DNA of 64,000 bases. Source: Nocardiopsis sp. JB363 (GTDB lineage: Bacteria > Actinomycetota > Actinomycetes > Streptosporangiales > Streptosporangiaceae). Under the pieces are notes generated by a model, which worked only from the letters and a program-made list of their open reading frames with translations, was not told the DNA's origin and did no database searches. Made by a program: the position numbers and the translations under genes. Location of the stretch: the NCBI RefSeq assembly GCF_900143625.1, contig NZ_FRFF01000103.1, positions 124,001-188,000 on the forward strand, written 5' to 3'. Below are positions 33,760 through 43,337 of the stretch, in pieces. How positions within the stretch are numbered: the stretch's first letter is position 1; each line of letters starts with the position of its first letter.

Positions 33760-35352
33760 TCACCCGATGAACGGCGTCACGGCGGCCACGGTGACCAGGC
33801 CGAGCAGTAGAGCCTGCACCCGGTAGTTGCGGTACCACGGGGTGCCGGCCAGCTCCTCGGACTCCTGCCGCCAGTTCGCCCGGCTCCAGGTGATGGTGTC
33901 GACCTTCTCGGCCGGTGGGGCCTCGGTGCTCAGGGAGACCGCCACGAACACCGCCACGCTCAGCAGGAGCATGAGGCCGGTCGCGTACAGGAACTGCAGG
34001 TCGAAGACGCCGAAGACCTCACCCAGGAAGAACGCCACGAGACCGAAGGGCACCACGGTCAGCGTCCATATGCCGGCGGGCACGGACGCCCGTCGCCAGA
34101 ACAGCCCGCCGAGCAGGACGACGACGAGCGGCATGGTCACGTAGCCCAGGAAGGACTGGAAGTAGGCCACGATCCCGGAGAAGGTGGTGATCACCGGCGC
34201 CCACAAAGCGGCCACCACCATGAACACCCCGACCAGGGCCCGACCGATGTTCAGGAGTTGCCGCTCGGTGAACCGGTGGTTCCGGGTCTTGATGAAGTCG
34301 TTGACGACCAGGCTGGCCGCGCCGTTGAGTACCGAGTCGAGGGTGGACATCAGCGCGAAGATGAGCGCGGCCACGACCACGCCCCGGATGCCGACCGGAA
34401 CGAAGTCGAACACCAACGCGGGCCAGACCATGTCGCTGTTCGGGACCTCACCCGGTTCGTAGACGCCTCGGGCGAGGACGCCGGGGAAGATCAGGAACAG
34501 CAGGACGGGGAGTTGGAGCGAACCGGCGAACAGCGCGCCCCAACGACCGTGGTCGATGTTCTTGGCGGCCAGGACCCTCTGGACGACGATGTGGTTGGTC
34601 ACCCACACGTAGAACGACAGCCACAGCGCACCGGTGAAGATCCCCGGCCAGGGGAAGAAGCCGTCGTCCGGCAGTGGGGTGACGGTGAAGCCGTCCTCCG
34701 GGGCCAGTTCGGGCAGGGCCGACCAGTCGTAGCCGAACTCGGCGAAGACCAGGACGAACACCGCCGCCCCGGCCGCGAACAGCACCACGCCCTGGATCGT
34801 GTCGGTGATCATCACCGACTTCAACCCGCCGATGAGGACGTACCCGCCACCGAGCACCGCGATGATCGCGATGTGAACACCGAGCGGTACCTGCGGGAAG
34901 AGCAGGGACAGGACCAGGGAACCCGCGAACATCGCCCCGGCGCTGTCCAACAGCATGGCGGTGACGACGGTGAACCCGGAGAAGGCGTAGCGCGCCCTGC
35001 GGTCGTAGCGCCGTTCCAGGAACTCGGGCACCGTGGTGATCTTGGACTGGAGGTAGAAGGGCAGGATCAGCAGGGCGAACACCAGCAGGACGACCGTCGC
35101 CATCCACTCGAAGTTCCAGACTGAAATGCCCGTTTCGAATCCGGCGCCGGCCAACCCGAGGTACTGCGTGCCACCGAACTGGGTGGCGAAGAGCGAAAAG
35201 CCCACGACCGGCCAGACCATGGTGCGTCCGGCCAGGAAGTAGCTCTCGGTGCCCTCCTGCCTGCGCCCCACCCACAAGGCGACGGCGATGATCGCGGCCA
35301 CGCTCGCCACCACGACCACGATGTCGATCGGAGCGAGTCGGAACTCCGGCAC
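33760..35352 (-). CDS. Sodium:solute symporter (SSS family, SglT-like)
   Basis: 530 residues, ~14 hydrophobic segments. SSS marks: EGTESYFLAGRTMVWPVVGFSLFATQFGG, LERRYDRRARY, GGLKSVMITDTIQGV, TNHIVVQRVLAAKN and LIFALMSTLDSVLNGAASL at the sodium site. It resembles the Na+/glucose-type branch. First gene of the SSS-anmK-SSS set, followed by anmK 114 bp on. The GTG at 35352 has GGGAG five bases before it; the frame is open further upstream but unconserved. C-terminal linker EAPPAEKVDTITW is typical of longer members. Confidence 0.9.
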   Translation of the reverse strand: MPEFRLAPIDIVVVVASVAAIIAVALWVGRRQEGTESYFLAGRTMVWPVVGFSLFATQFGGTQYLGLAGAGFETGISVWNFEWMATVVLLVFALLILPFYLQSKITTVPEFLERRYDRRARYAFSGFTVVTAMLLDSAGAMFAGSLVLSLLFPQVPLGVHIAIIAVLGGGYVLIGGLKSVMITDTIQGVVLFAAGAAVFVLVFAEFGYDWSALPELAPEDGFTVTPLPDDGFFPWPGIFTGALWLSFYVWVTNHIVVQRVLAAKNIDHGRWGALFAGSLQLPVLLFLIFPGVLARGVYEPGEVPNSDMVWPALVFDFVPVGIRGVVVAALIFALMSTLDSVLNGAASLVVNDFIKTRNHRFTERQLLNIGRALVGVFMVVAALWAPVITTFSGIVAYFQSFLGYVTMPLVVVLLGGLFWRRASVPAGIWTLTVVPFGLVAFFLGEVFGVFDLQFLYATGLMLLLSVAVFVAVSLSTEAPPAEKVDTITWSRANWRQESEELAGTPWYRNYRVQALLLGLVTVAAVTPFIG

Positions 35353-35532
35353 GTCGACTCCCGGGCTGTCGGTCGGTGGATGCGGCGGAGGACCCCCGCC
35401 CTCCTGTGCCGACCACATCGCCACAGGCCGAAGTCCTTGTCGAGCGTCCGCGTCGGTGTGTCGTGGAACGGTCACCACGCGTGAAGCGGGGCGGCGGGAT
35501 GACCAGGCTCACAGCATCGGGTCGTGATCCGA

Positions 35533-35550
35533 ATTGCATGTTCATTCATA
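35533..35550. promoter_or_regulatory. ARG box (ArgR operator) ahead of argG
   Basis: ATTGCATGTTCATTCATA fits the WNTGAATWWWWATTCANW ArgR consensus at nearly every fixed position, including the full ATTCA half-site. It ends 20 bp before the argG ATG, where ArgR with arginine would block transcription. Confidence 0.8.
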
Positions 35551-35551
35551 A

Positions 35552-37015
<1,464 letters not shown>

Positions 37016-37030
37016 CCTCACCCGGCACGA

Positions 37031-37073
37031 ACGGCGTCGGCCGCCCCGAAAGTGACGGGGCGGCCGACGCCGT
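37031..37073 (+). terminator. Strong terminator after argG
   Basis: An 18-bp perfect stem (37031-37048 with 37056-37073) with an AAAGTGA loop begins 16 bp past the argG stop. Confidence 0.85.
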
Positions 37074-37152
37074 CTCGCGGCCCTTGACCTCAAGTCCCCT
37101 TGACGTCCTAGCGTCGTGTTCCGTCAGTGATCCCACCTGAACGGAGCAGAGC

Positions 37153-37545
37153 ATGCGACGCACACCCGTCAACCCATGGACCTATCCCGAGGGCATGGAC
37201 CAGGGGATCCTCATCGAAGGGCACCGGCGCCTGCTGTTCGTCAGCGGGCAGTGCGCGGTCGACGCGCAAGGCGCCTCTCTGTATCCGGGGGACATGCGGG
37301 CTCAGACACTGGCCGCGCTGGACAACGTCGAGGAGGTCCTGCGCGCGGCCGGAATGGGGTTGGACGCCATCGTTCGGATGAACACGCATGTCACCGAAAT
37401 CGACGCCTTCCTGGCCGAGGCGGCCGAACCCATGGCCGAGCGGCTGGCCGCCTTCGACGTCCGACCGCCGGGTGTGCTCTCGGAGGTCACCAGGTTGGGG
37501 CGTGCGGATCTGCTGGTGGAGTTGGAGGCCTTCGCGGCCGACTGA
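37153..37545 (+). CDS. RidA (YjgF/YER057c/UK114) family protein
   Basis: 130 residues of the RidA fold: RRLLFVSGQCAVDAQGASLYPGDMRAQTLAALDNVEEVLRAAG, IVRMNTHVTEIDAFL and the final SEVTRLGRADLLVELEAFA. Canonical RidA has Arg in the position where this protein has Ser-Glu-Val before TRL, so it may belong to a non-deaminase Rid subgroup. RidA proteins hydrolyse reactive enamine/imine intermediates. Short and stand-alone; ATG with GGAGCAGAGC. It is 77 bp upstream of the Fur-family gene. Confidence 0.88.
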   Translation: MRRTPVNPWTYPEGMDQGILIEGHRRLLFVSGQCAVDAQGASLYPGDMRAQTLAALDNVEEVLRAAGMGLDAIVRMNTHVTEIDAFLAEAAEPMAERLAAFDVRPPGVLSEVTRLGRADLLVELEAFAAD

Positions 37546-37587
37546 GGCGGAGGGGAAGCCCGACGCAGGGTGGAAATATCCCATAAC

Positions 37588-37616
37588 TTGACTGACTCCA
37601 GAAAACTCTGCACACT
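37588..37616 (+). promoter_or_regulatory. Promoter of the Fur-family gene
   Basis: TTGACT (37588-37593) and CACACT (37611-37616) are separated by 17 bp. This would start transcription at or next to the ATG at 37623, giving a leaderless mRNA; no ribosome site is present, consistent with that. Confidence 0.55.
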
Positions 37617-37622
37617 TGGAGT

Positions 37623-38054
37623 ATGCCAACCCCTTCGGATTTCGAGCACATGCTGCGCGAGTCCGCTCTGCGGGTGACGGGCCCTCGGATAGCTGTGCTT
37701 TCCGCCGTGCACGACAACCCGCACGCGGACACGGAGTCGATCATCGACGTCGTGCGAGGAAGACTCGGCACGGTTTCCAACCAGGCCGTCTACGACGTTC
37801 TCAAGGCCCTGACCTCCTCCGGCCTGGTGCGACGCATCCAGCCCCAAGGCACGGTCTCTCGTTATGAGACACGGGTCGGAGACAACCACCACCACGTCGT
37901 GTGTCGCTCGTGCGGCGCCATCGCCGACGTCGAGTGCGCCGTCGGCCACGCGCCCTGCCTCACCGCCTCCGGCGGCCACGGTTTCGCCATCGACGAGGCC
38001 GAGGTCGTCTACTGGGGCGTGTGCGGCGAGTGCTCCTCGGTAGAGGTTTCCTGA
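37623..38054 (+). CDS. Fur-family metalloregulator (FurA/CatR/PerR-like)
   Basis: 143 residues. Winged-helix N-terminal half (LRVTGPRIAVLSAVHDNPHADTESI, then VSNQAVYDVLKALTSSGLVRRIQPQG) and metal-binding half with DNHHHVVCRSCGAIADVEC and a last C-x2-C (VCGEC), giving the structural Zn(Cys)4 site. The HADTESI and SRYETRVGDNHHH segments are typical of the peroxide-sensing FurA/CatR branch, which usually neighbours a catalase. None is here. The last 46 bp overlap the convergent regulator gene. Confidence 0.9.
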   Translation: MPTPSDFEHMLRESALRVTGPRIAVLSAVHDNPHADTESIIDVVRGRLGTVSNQAVYDVLKALTSSGLVRRIQPQGTVSRYETRVGDNHHHVVCRSCGAIADVECAVGHAPCLTASGGHGFAIDEAEVVYWGVCGECSSVEVS

Positions 38055-38719
38055 GCATTCCCGCCGAGCGGGCGGACGTTGCCCAGGTGGGCCGAGCACA
38101 CGTCCGGTTCGACGAAGGCGTCGAGTCGGTCGACGGTGACCTCGGAGTCCCACGCCTCCATCGCGCCCCGCATGAGCCCCAGGTGCAGCGAACACACCAC
38201 CTCGCGGCGCTCCAGCGCCAGCTCCAGGAACGGGCAGTGCCGTAGGTCGATCCGCCGCCGGCCGCCGCCCGTGTCGGTGGGCTGCTCGGGGGTGAAGTCC
38301 AGCTCGTCGAGCATGTGCCTCAGGCGAGTGACCGCATCCGATGAGTCACCCGATCCGGTCCCCATGCCCTCCGCTTGGCGGCGCCCCCAGACGCGGCCGG
38401 CCTCGATCGCCCGCTGCCGTGGATCGGGGGTGTCGGCGAGGCTCTCGGCGAGCGCCTCGGCCAGCGCGAGGTAGTGTCGCGGACCCTTCGGGTCCATGCC
38501 CCGGACCGGCCGGTACAGGCGGGCCGGGCGCCCCGGAACTCCGCGTTCGGCGCTGATGTGCTCGACCTGACCGTTGGCGGTCAGGGTCTCCAGGTGGAAC
38601 CGGACGGTGTTGGCGTGCACGCCGAGCCGCTCGGCGATCTCGGTGATCTCCATCGGCCGGCGCGTGTCCCGCAGGACCCGCAACACCTCTTCACGTCGTC
38701 CCGTCTTCGGCTCGCTCAA
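38009..38719 (-). CDS. ArsR/SufR-like winged-helix regulator with cysteines
   Basis: 236 residues. N-terminal winged helix (REEVLRVLRDTRRPMEITEIAERLGVHANTVRFHLETL, then a PGRPARLYRP wing), as in the SufR-type/DeoR-like predicted regulators. The C-terminal part carries Cys in RHCPFLELA, VVCSLHLGLMRG and DVCSAHLGN with histidines close by, reminiscent of an iron-sulfur site. TTG start with GGAGGGAAGAGGG. It is divergent from the DUF2249-cupin gene with a candidate operator between, so it likely senses redox, NO or Fe-S status and controls that neighbour. Confidence 0.82.
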   Translation of the reverse strand: MSEPKTGRREEVLRVLRDTRRPMEITEIAERLGVHANTVRFHLETLTANGQVEHISAERGVPGRPARLYRPVRGMDPKGPRHYLALAEALAESLADTPDPRQRAIEAGRVWGRRQAEGMGTGSGDSSDAVTRLRHMLDELDFTPEQPTDTGGGRRRIDLRHCPFLELALERREVVCSLHLGLMRGAMEAWDSEVTVDRLDAFVEPDVCSAHLGNVRPLGGNAQETSTEEHSPHTPQ

Positions 38720-38814
38720 CCCTCTTCCCTCCGCGGCCCCCGAAGGGGCAGGCTCGCGATCAACGGGCGGCCAACCCTACCGGCGCGAGTACGTAGGTCA
38801 TGCCCTAGAGTTTA

Positions 38815-38831
38815 TACAAGTCAGAGTTGTA
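38815..38831. promoter_or_regulatory. Candidate operator of the divergent regulator
   Basis: TACAA (38815-38819) and TTGTA (38827-38831) form an inverted repeat with 7-bp spacing, in an A/T-rich island 25-41 bp upstream of the DUF2249-cupin start. TAATAA overlapping the right arm could be the -10. Confidence 0.5.
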
Positions 38832-38855
38832 ATAAATCTCAGGCAGGAGCGGAAG

Positions 38856-39467
38856 ATGGCATCGAAGGAAGCGAACGCCCCCGAGGCATCGGTTCTGGAC
38901 GTTCGTGGAATGCGCAAGCCCGACAAGCACCCCACGATCTTCCGCACCTACGCCGACCTGCCGGTGGGTGGGGCGTTCGTACTGGTCAACGACCACGACC
39001 CGAAGCACCTGCGCGATGAGTTCGAGGACGAGTACGGGGTCGGCTACGGCTGGGACTACCTCAATCGCGAGACGCGCGACTGGCGGATCCGGATCACGAA
39101 GAAGGCGACCACGGCGCTGCCCCGCGTGCTGGTCGACACCGCCGAGACCACCGCCGACAACACCGAGGCCGACATGACCGGTGCCCTCTGGAAGCTCCAG
39201 CCGCGCGAGCGGGACCTGGACTCCCAGATCATCGAACTCCGCCCCGAGGACACGATCGAGGCGCACACCGGCCCAGACTTCGACGTGCTCGTCCACGTTC
39301 TGGCCGGTGGTGGGCGCGTGGCCACCGAACTCGACACCGTCGACCTCGAACCCGGCGCCGTGCTGTGGTTGCCCCGACGTTCCCACCGGAGCTTCACCGC
39401 CGGCCCCGAAGGGCTGCGCTACCTGAGCGTGCACCGCCGCCGTCAGGGACTCCTGTTGGCCGACTGA
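38856..39467 (+). CDS. DUF2249-cupin two-domain protein
   Basis: 203 residues. Residues ~10-80 are a DUF2249 domain (LDVRGMRKPDKHPTIFRTYADLPVGGAFVLVNDHDPKHL, ending YLNRETRDWRIRITK). Residues ~100-200 look like a cupin (IIELRPEDTIEAHTGPDFDVLVHVLAGGGRV...LEPGAVLWLPRRSHRSFTAG). DUF2249 proteins recur beside hemerythrins and nitric-oxide or denitrification regulators. It may be a redox/NO-response protein (inference). ATG with CAGGAGCGGAAG. Its tail overlaps the BASS gene by 25 bp. Confidence 0.85.
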   Translation: MASKEANAPEASVLDVRGMRKPDKHPTIFRTYADLPVGGAFVLVNDHDPKHLRDEFEDEYGVGYGWDYLNRETRDWRIRITKKATTALPRVLVDTAETTADNTEADMTGALWKLQPRERDLDSQIIELRPEDTIEAHTGPDFDVLVHVLAGGGRVATELDTVDLEPGAVLWLPRRSHRSFTAGPEGLRYLSVHRRRQGLLLAD

Positions 39468-40432
39468 GGGTCCGGCGTCCGGGAAGCGGCCCGGCGGGCG
39501 ATCACCGCGCAGACGAGCAGTTGGATCAGGTGGAAGATCATCAAGGGCAGGACGTACATCCCCACCTGTTCCGACGGGAACAGCAGGATGGCCATGGGAA
39601 GCCCGCTCACCTGGCTCTTCTTCGAGCCACAGAACATCAGGACGATCTGGTCGGGCCGATCCATCCGCAGCACGCGGCCCAGGCAGGTGAACAGGGTGAG
39701 CACGATCGCCAGGAGTACGCACGAGACCAGGACGACCACGAGCAGCTGCGAGGGCGGGACGACCTGCCACAGCCCCTGCGTCACGCCGACACTGAAGGCG
39801 GCGTACACCACGAGCAGCACCGAGCCCTGGTCGACCACCGACACCGCGAGGGAGTGGCCCTTCAGCCACGGCCCGATCCGTCGGTGCAGGAGCTGACCGG
39901 CGACGAAGGGCACCACGAGCTGACCGAAGATCCCGAGCAGTGACTCCGCGGTGATCTCCACCGCGGAGCCCAGCAGGAACGCGGCCAGCAGCGGGGTCAG
40001 CACCACCCCCAACACGTTGGAGATCGACGCCGAGCTCACCGCCAGCGCCACGTTGCCGCGGGCGATCGAGGTGAACGCGATGGAGGACTGCACGGTCGAG
40101 GGCAGGATGCACAGGAACAGGAAACCCGTGGCCATCACCGGACTCAGCACCGAGGACGGCAATGCCACGATCCCCAGGCCGAGCAAGGGGAAGATCAGGA
40201 ACGTGCAGCCCAGCACGAGCAGCTGGAAGCCCCAACGGGAGAACCCCTGCCGGGTCTCGGCGGGGGAGAGCTTGGCCCCGTGGAGGAAGAACAGCAGACA
40301 GATCGCCACGACGGTGAGGTGGTCCAACGCGTCCGCCGCTACACCACGGGCCGGCACCAACGTCGCCACCACGGGCAACATCAGCAACAGGAGCAGGAAC
40401 GGGTCGAGGACGCGGCGCAGGCGGGAGAGCAT
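39443..40432 (-). CDS. Bile acid:sodium symporter (BASS/SBF-like) family transporter
   Basis: 329 residues, about ten hydrophobic segments, of the SBF-like YfeH branch. It shows VVAICLLFFLHGAKLSP, GFLFLCILPSTVQSSIAFTSIARGNVALAVSSASISNVLG (sodium-site crossover) and VLMFCGSKKSQVSGLPMAILLF. The KKS-x4-P motif is characteristic. Members carry organic anions such as pantoate or 2-keto acids. It is divergent from a LysR-type regulator gene which probably controls it. ATG start at 40432. Confidence 0.9.
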   Translation of the reverse strand: MLSRLRRVLDPFLLLLLMLPVVATLVPARGVAADALDHLTVVAICLLFFLHGAKLSPAETRQGFSRWGFQLLVLGCTFLIFPLLGLGIVALPSSVLSPVMATGFLFLCILPSTVQSSIAFTSIARGNVALAVSSASISNVLGVVLTPLLAAFLLGSAVEITAESLLGIFGQLVVPFVAGQLLHRRIGPWLKGHSLAVSVVDQGSVLLVVYAAFSVGVTQGLWQVVPPSQLLVVVLVSCVLLAIVLTLFTCLGRVLRMDRPDQIVLMFCGSKKSQVSGLPMAILLFPSEQVGMYVLPLMIFHLIQLLVCAVIARRAASRTPDPQSANRSP

Positions 40433-40472
40433 GCGTCCACTCTCCCGGCCGCGTGCTCATTCGGAAACAGGG

Positions 40473-40490
40473 ATACCGTACTGACTGTAT
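40473..40490. promoter_or_regulatory. LysR-type operator between the BASS and LysR genes
   Basis: ATACCGT-ACTG-ACTGTAT is an inverted repeat (one mismatch in 7-bp arms) with a T-N11-A core, 12 bp before the LysR start. This is the usual autoregulatory position for LysR proteins. Confidence 0.6.
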
Positions 40491-40502
40491 TCAGCTAACG
40501 TG

Positions 40503-41399
40503 ATGACCATGGAGAGCGAGCTCGACCTGGTGCGGGTGCGCACCTTCGTCACGGTGGCCGGGGGACTCAGCTTCTCCGGGGCGGCGCGGCGGCTCGGCCT
40601 GAGCCAGTCCGCGGTGAGCCAGCACGTACGGCGCCTGGAAACGGCGATCGGACGGACGTTGCTGGAGCGTGACACCCACACCGTGCGCCTGACGGCCGCA
40701 GGAGAGGCCTTCCTGGGCTACGCCCAGCGCATCCTCGACCTGAACGACGAGGCGATCGGTGCCGTGGTCTCCTCCCAGCCACGAGGGCGAGTACGGTTCG
40801 GCGTCTCCGAGGACTTCGCCCTGACCCGCCTGCCGGACTTCCTACGCCGCTTCCGGGCGCTCCACCCGCACGTCGACCTGGAGTTCACCGTCGAACTCAG
40901 CGTGACGTTGCACCGCCGACTGCGGGCCGGGGAACTCGACGCCGTACTCGCCATGCGCCTGAACGCCACCACGGGTGTGGACGCCTTCCGGCCCCGGACG
41001 CTGTTCCACGACCCGTTGGTGTGGGTCTCGGCCCCCGACGTCCGGGTCGACACGGACGAACCGGTTCCGTTGGTGCTCTACCCCAGACCGAGCCTGACCC
41101 GCGACGCCGCGCTGGACGCCTTGATGTCCGCCGAGCGCGCACACCGTGTGGTCTGCACCTCGGGGAGCCTGAGCGGGCTCCGCGCGGCGGCCCTCGCCGG
41201 GCTCGGTGTCATGCCGTTCGCGCGCTCGCTCATCCCGGACGGCTTGGTCCACCGGGACCACGGGCTACCCGAACTGCCCGAGACGGCCTTCGTGCTGATG
41301 ACCCGTGGCACCACGTTCCCGCCGGCGGTGCGGGCACTCGTGGAGGCCCTCCAGGACGACCACCGCGAACTGCGGGTGGAACGGCCGGACGAACCCTGA
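40503..41399 (+). CDS. LysR-family transcriptional regulator
   Basis: 298 residues. Winged HTH at residues ~6-65 (LVRVRTFVTVAGGLSFSGAARRLGLSQSAVSQHVRRLE), linker helix, and a periplasmic-binding-type effector domain (GRVRFGVSEDFALTRLPDFLRRF ... GVMPFARSLI). The divergent BASS transporter and the operator between them suggest it controls uptake of an organic anion that is its ligand. GTG (40500), ATG (40503) and ATG (40509) are possible starts. Confidence 0.9.
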   Translation: MTMESELDLVRVRTFVTVAGGLSFSGAARRLGLSQSAVSQHVRRLETAIGRTLLERDTHTVRLTAAGEAFLGYAQRILDLNDEAIGAVVSSQPRGRVRFGVSEDFALTRLPDFLRRFRALHPHVDLEFTVELSVTLHRRLRAGELDAVLAMRLNATTGVDAFRPRTLFHDPLVWVSAPDVRVDTDEPVPLVLYPRPSLTRDAALDALMSAERAHRVVCTSGSLSGLRAAALAGLGVMPFARSLIPDGLVHRDHGLPELPETAFVLMTRGTTFPPAVRALVEALQDDHRELRVERPDEP

Positions 41400-41423
41400 C
41401 GGGTGTGGGGAGAGTGGCGGGGG

Positions 41424-41627
41424 TCAGCGCCTGCCCGCGCGAAGGTCGCGCACGGTTCCACGGACGCTGTCCTTGAAGTTCGAGGTGCGCCGGATGGCCT
41501 TGCCCTTGAACTGTTCGAAACGGCCTCGGGAGCGCATCCGGGAGTTCCCCGTCGCACGCCCGGCCAGTTCCCTGACCCTGCCGCGTACCTGGGCGGCACT
41601 ACCCCTGAGTTTCTCTGACCGGCTCAT
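41424..41627 (-). CDS. CsbD-like small basic stress protein
   Basis: 67 residues, very basic, helical, with the repeated pattern of CsbD proteins (SEKLRGSAAQVRGRVRELAGRATG, then RFEQFKGKAIR), which are general-stress proteins of unknown biochemical role. ATG at 41627 with the strong ribosome site GGAGGAGGG. More arginine-rich than usual family members, so DNA or RNA contact is conceivable. Confidence 0.72.
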   Translation of the reverse strand: MSRSEKLRGSAAQVRGRVRELAGRATGNSRMRSRGRFEQFKGKAIRRTSNFKDSVRGTVRDLRAGRR

Positions 41628-41898
41628 GAGCCCTCCTCCTGAAGGATCGGTGGCATCGCTTGCCCGTCTCACTCGGTTACCTGCCACTTCTGCGGGATTT
41701 CATGCGGACACGACCCGGAGAAATCGACGTGGCATGGCGCACACTCGTGTTCCCGTTGGGCGCGCAGCTATTTCCCTGATTGGAGACCTGAAAGGAAAGG
41801 GATTCAATTGAACTGCACGATTATCCAAGAAAGTCTCCACATGTGGTTCAAGGATATTCTCGAAGGGTGAGAATGATTTTCGACCCGAAGGGATGGCC

Positions 41899-42789
41899 AT
41901 GCGAGTACTCGTCACCGGGGCCACCGGAAACGTGGGCCGGAACGTGGTCCACGGACTCGCCGAACAGGGACACGAGGTCCACGCGCTCAGCCGACGGCCC
42001 GAACAGCACACCTTCCCCGAATTCCCCCGACCGGTCCGGACCCACGCGGGAGACCTCGAACGTCCGGACACCCTCGCCGCCGCTTTGGAGGGGGTCGAAG
42101 CGCTCTTCCTCTTCCCGGTCCCCGACACGGCGGAACGGGTCGTCGACCTGGCCGTCGATTCAGGGGTCCGCCGGATCGTGCTCCTGTCCTCGGGCGCGGT
42201 CACCAGTGGACACGACACCGACTTCCACCTGCCGATCGAACACACGGTGGAAGCCTCCGGCCTGGAATGGACCCACGTGCGTCCCGGCGAGTTCGCCATG
42301 AACAAGCTCGCGCTGTGGGGCCCCATGATCCGAGCCGAACGAGCCGTGTACGACCCGGCCCCCGACTTCGGCTGGTTCCCCGTGCACGAGAGGGACATCG
42401 CCGACGTCGCCGTGCTCGCACTCACCGAGGAGGGCCACACCGGGCGCGCCCACACCCTCAACGGCCCCGAGTTCCTGACCCACCGCCGCCAGGTCGAACT
42501 GATCGCCGAAGCCCTCGGCGAGGACATCCGGTTCCAGCCGGTCACCCCGGAACAGGCCCGGGAACGCTATTTGGCCCAGGGCGGGTTCGCCGCCGCCAAC
42601 GCCGACTTCCTCTTGGGCTTCGAGGACTACGGCGGCGCCGAGTCCGAGTCCGAGTCCGATCCGGGCGGGCAGGAGTCCCCCGCCCCGGCCGAGTTCGGAC
42701 CGATGCCCACCGCCGCCGAGGTCATCGGTCGCCCCGCTCGCACCTTCGGCCGGTGGGCTCGTGACCACGCCCCCGAGTTCCGCACCTGA
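41899..42789 (+). CDS. NAD(P)H-binding NmrA/QOR2-like oxidoreductase
   Basis: 296 residues of the atypical SDR (NmrA) group: cofactor loop RVLVTGATGNVGRNVV at the N-terminus, VEALFLFPVPDT, VRRIVLLSSGAVTSGHD and LEWTHVRPGEFAMN. These proteins bind NAD(P) and act as redox sensors or quinone reductases. The C-terminus has an unusual run of Glu-Ser repeats (ESESESD, residues ~250-256). The ATG at 41899 is spaced well from GAAGGG; another lies at 41893. The 5' side (41688-41892) shows no gene. Confidence 0.87.
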   Translation: MRVLVTGATGNVGRNVVHGLAEQGHEVHALSRRPEQHTFPEFPRPVRTHAGDLERPDTLAAALEGVEALFLFPVPDTAERVVDLAVDSGVRRIVLLSSGAVTSGHDTDFHLPIEHTVEASGLEWTHVRPGEFAMNKLALWGPMIRAERAVYDPAPDFGWFPVHERDIADVAVLALTEEGHTGRAHTLNGPEFLTHRRQVELIAEALGEDIRFQPVTPEQARERYLAQGGFAAANADFLLGFEDYGGAESESESDPGGQESPAPAEFGPMPTAAEVIGRPARTFGRWARDHAPEFRT

Positions 42790-43073
42790 GCAGGGTGCTT
42801 GCCCTGGCCTTGCCGCGAGCTCCGCGTTTCCCGAGGATTCCCTCTGATTTCACTACGTCCACATCGCGCGAAGCGGCTGGTGTGATCACGCATGCGGAGA
42901 ATATGAAGCCCCGCGGTTCGTGCTTGGCCAACCTGTTGGCTGCGTCAGCGCAGGTGGCGTGTTTGGATGGTTCTTTGGGTGGGCTCGGGGATCACTCCAT
43001 GAACGGGGGTGTCCAACCGGTTCCCGGCGGCTGCCCGCTCCGCCGCGTCGTCGTAGTGATTCAGGGGGAAACG

Positions 43074-43244
43074 GTGCGCGTCATCTTGGTCGTGCTCGGT
43101 CTGTTCGCGATGGCCGCACTGGTCCTTTGGGCGATGCTGTGGTGGCCGCTCAGCCTCGTCGAGTGGTGCTTCGTGACCCTCGCCGGTCTGGCGCTGGTGT
43201 GGGTCACCGCCGGGCTCATATGGGAGCGTCCCCGGAGACACTGA
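43074..43244 (+). CDS. Small two-helix membrane protein (56 aa)
   Basis: GTG start with GGGGGAAAC upstream. The product is two hydrophobic helices (ILVVLGLFAMAALVLWAMLWW and VEWCFVTLAGLALVWVTAGL) joined by PLSL, with a basic tail WERPRRH. The frame runs upstream to 42795, but that part is not conserved-looking and lacks a ribosome site. Function unknown; the 284 bp before it show no other gene. Confidence 0.55.
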   Translation: MRVILVVLGLFAMAALVLWAMLWWPLSLVEWCFVTLAGLALVWVTAGLIWERPRRH

Positions 43245-43337
43245 GGCCGGAGACGGACACGATCGCCCCGACATCGACGCCCCGAAGTCGATGCCCGCCC
43301 GAAACCGATGTGCCGAAACCGATGCTCCGAGACGGTT

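Noticed and set aside
42795..43073. N-terminal extension of the small membrane protein
   Set aside because: No ribosome site at the upstream ATG and no coherent protein features; the GTG at 43074 has a strong one.
43245..43337. Short direct repeats (CGAAACCGATG and variants)
   Set aside because: Two to three imperfect ~15-bp copies after the small membrane protein; too short and irregular to call a repeat element.
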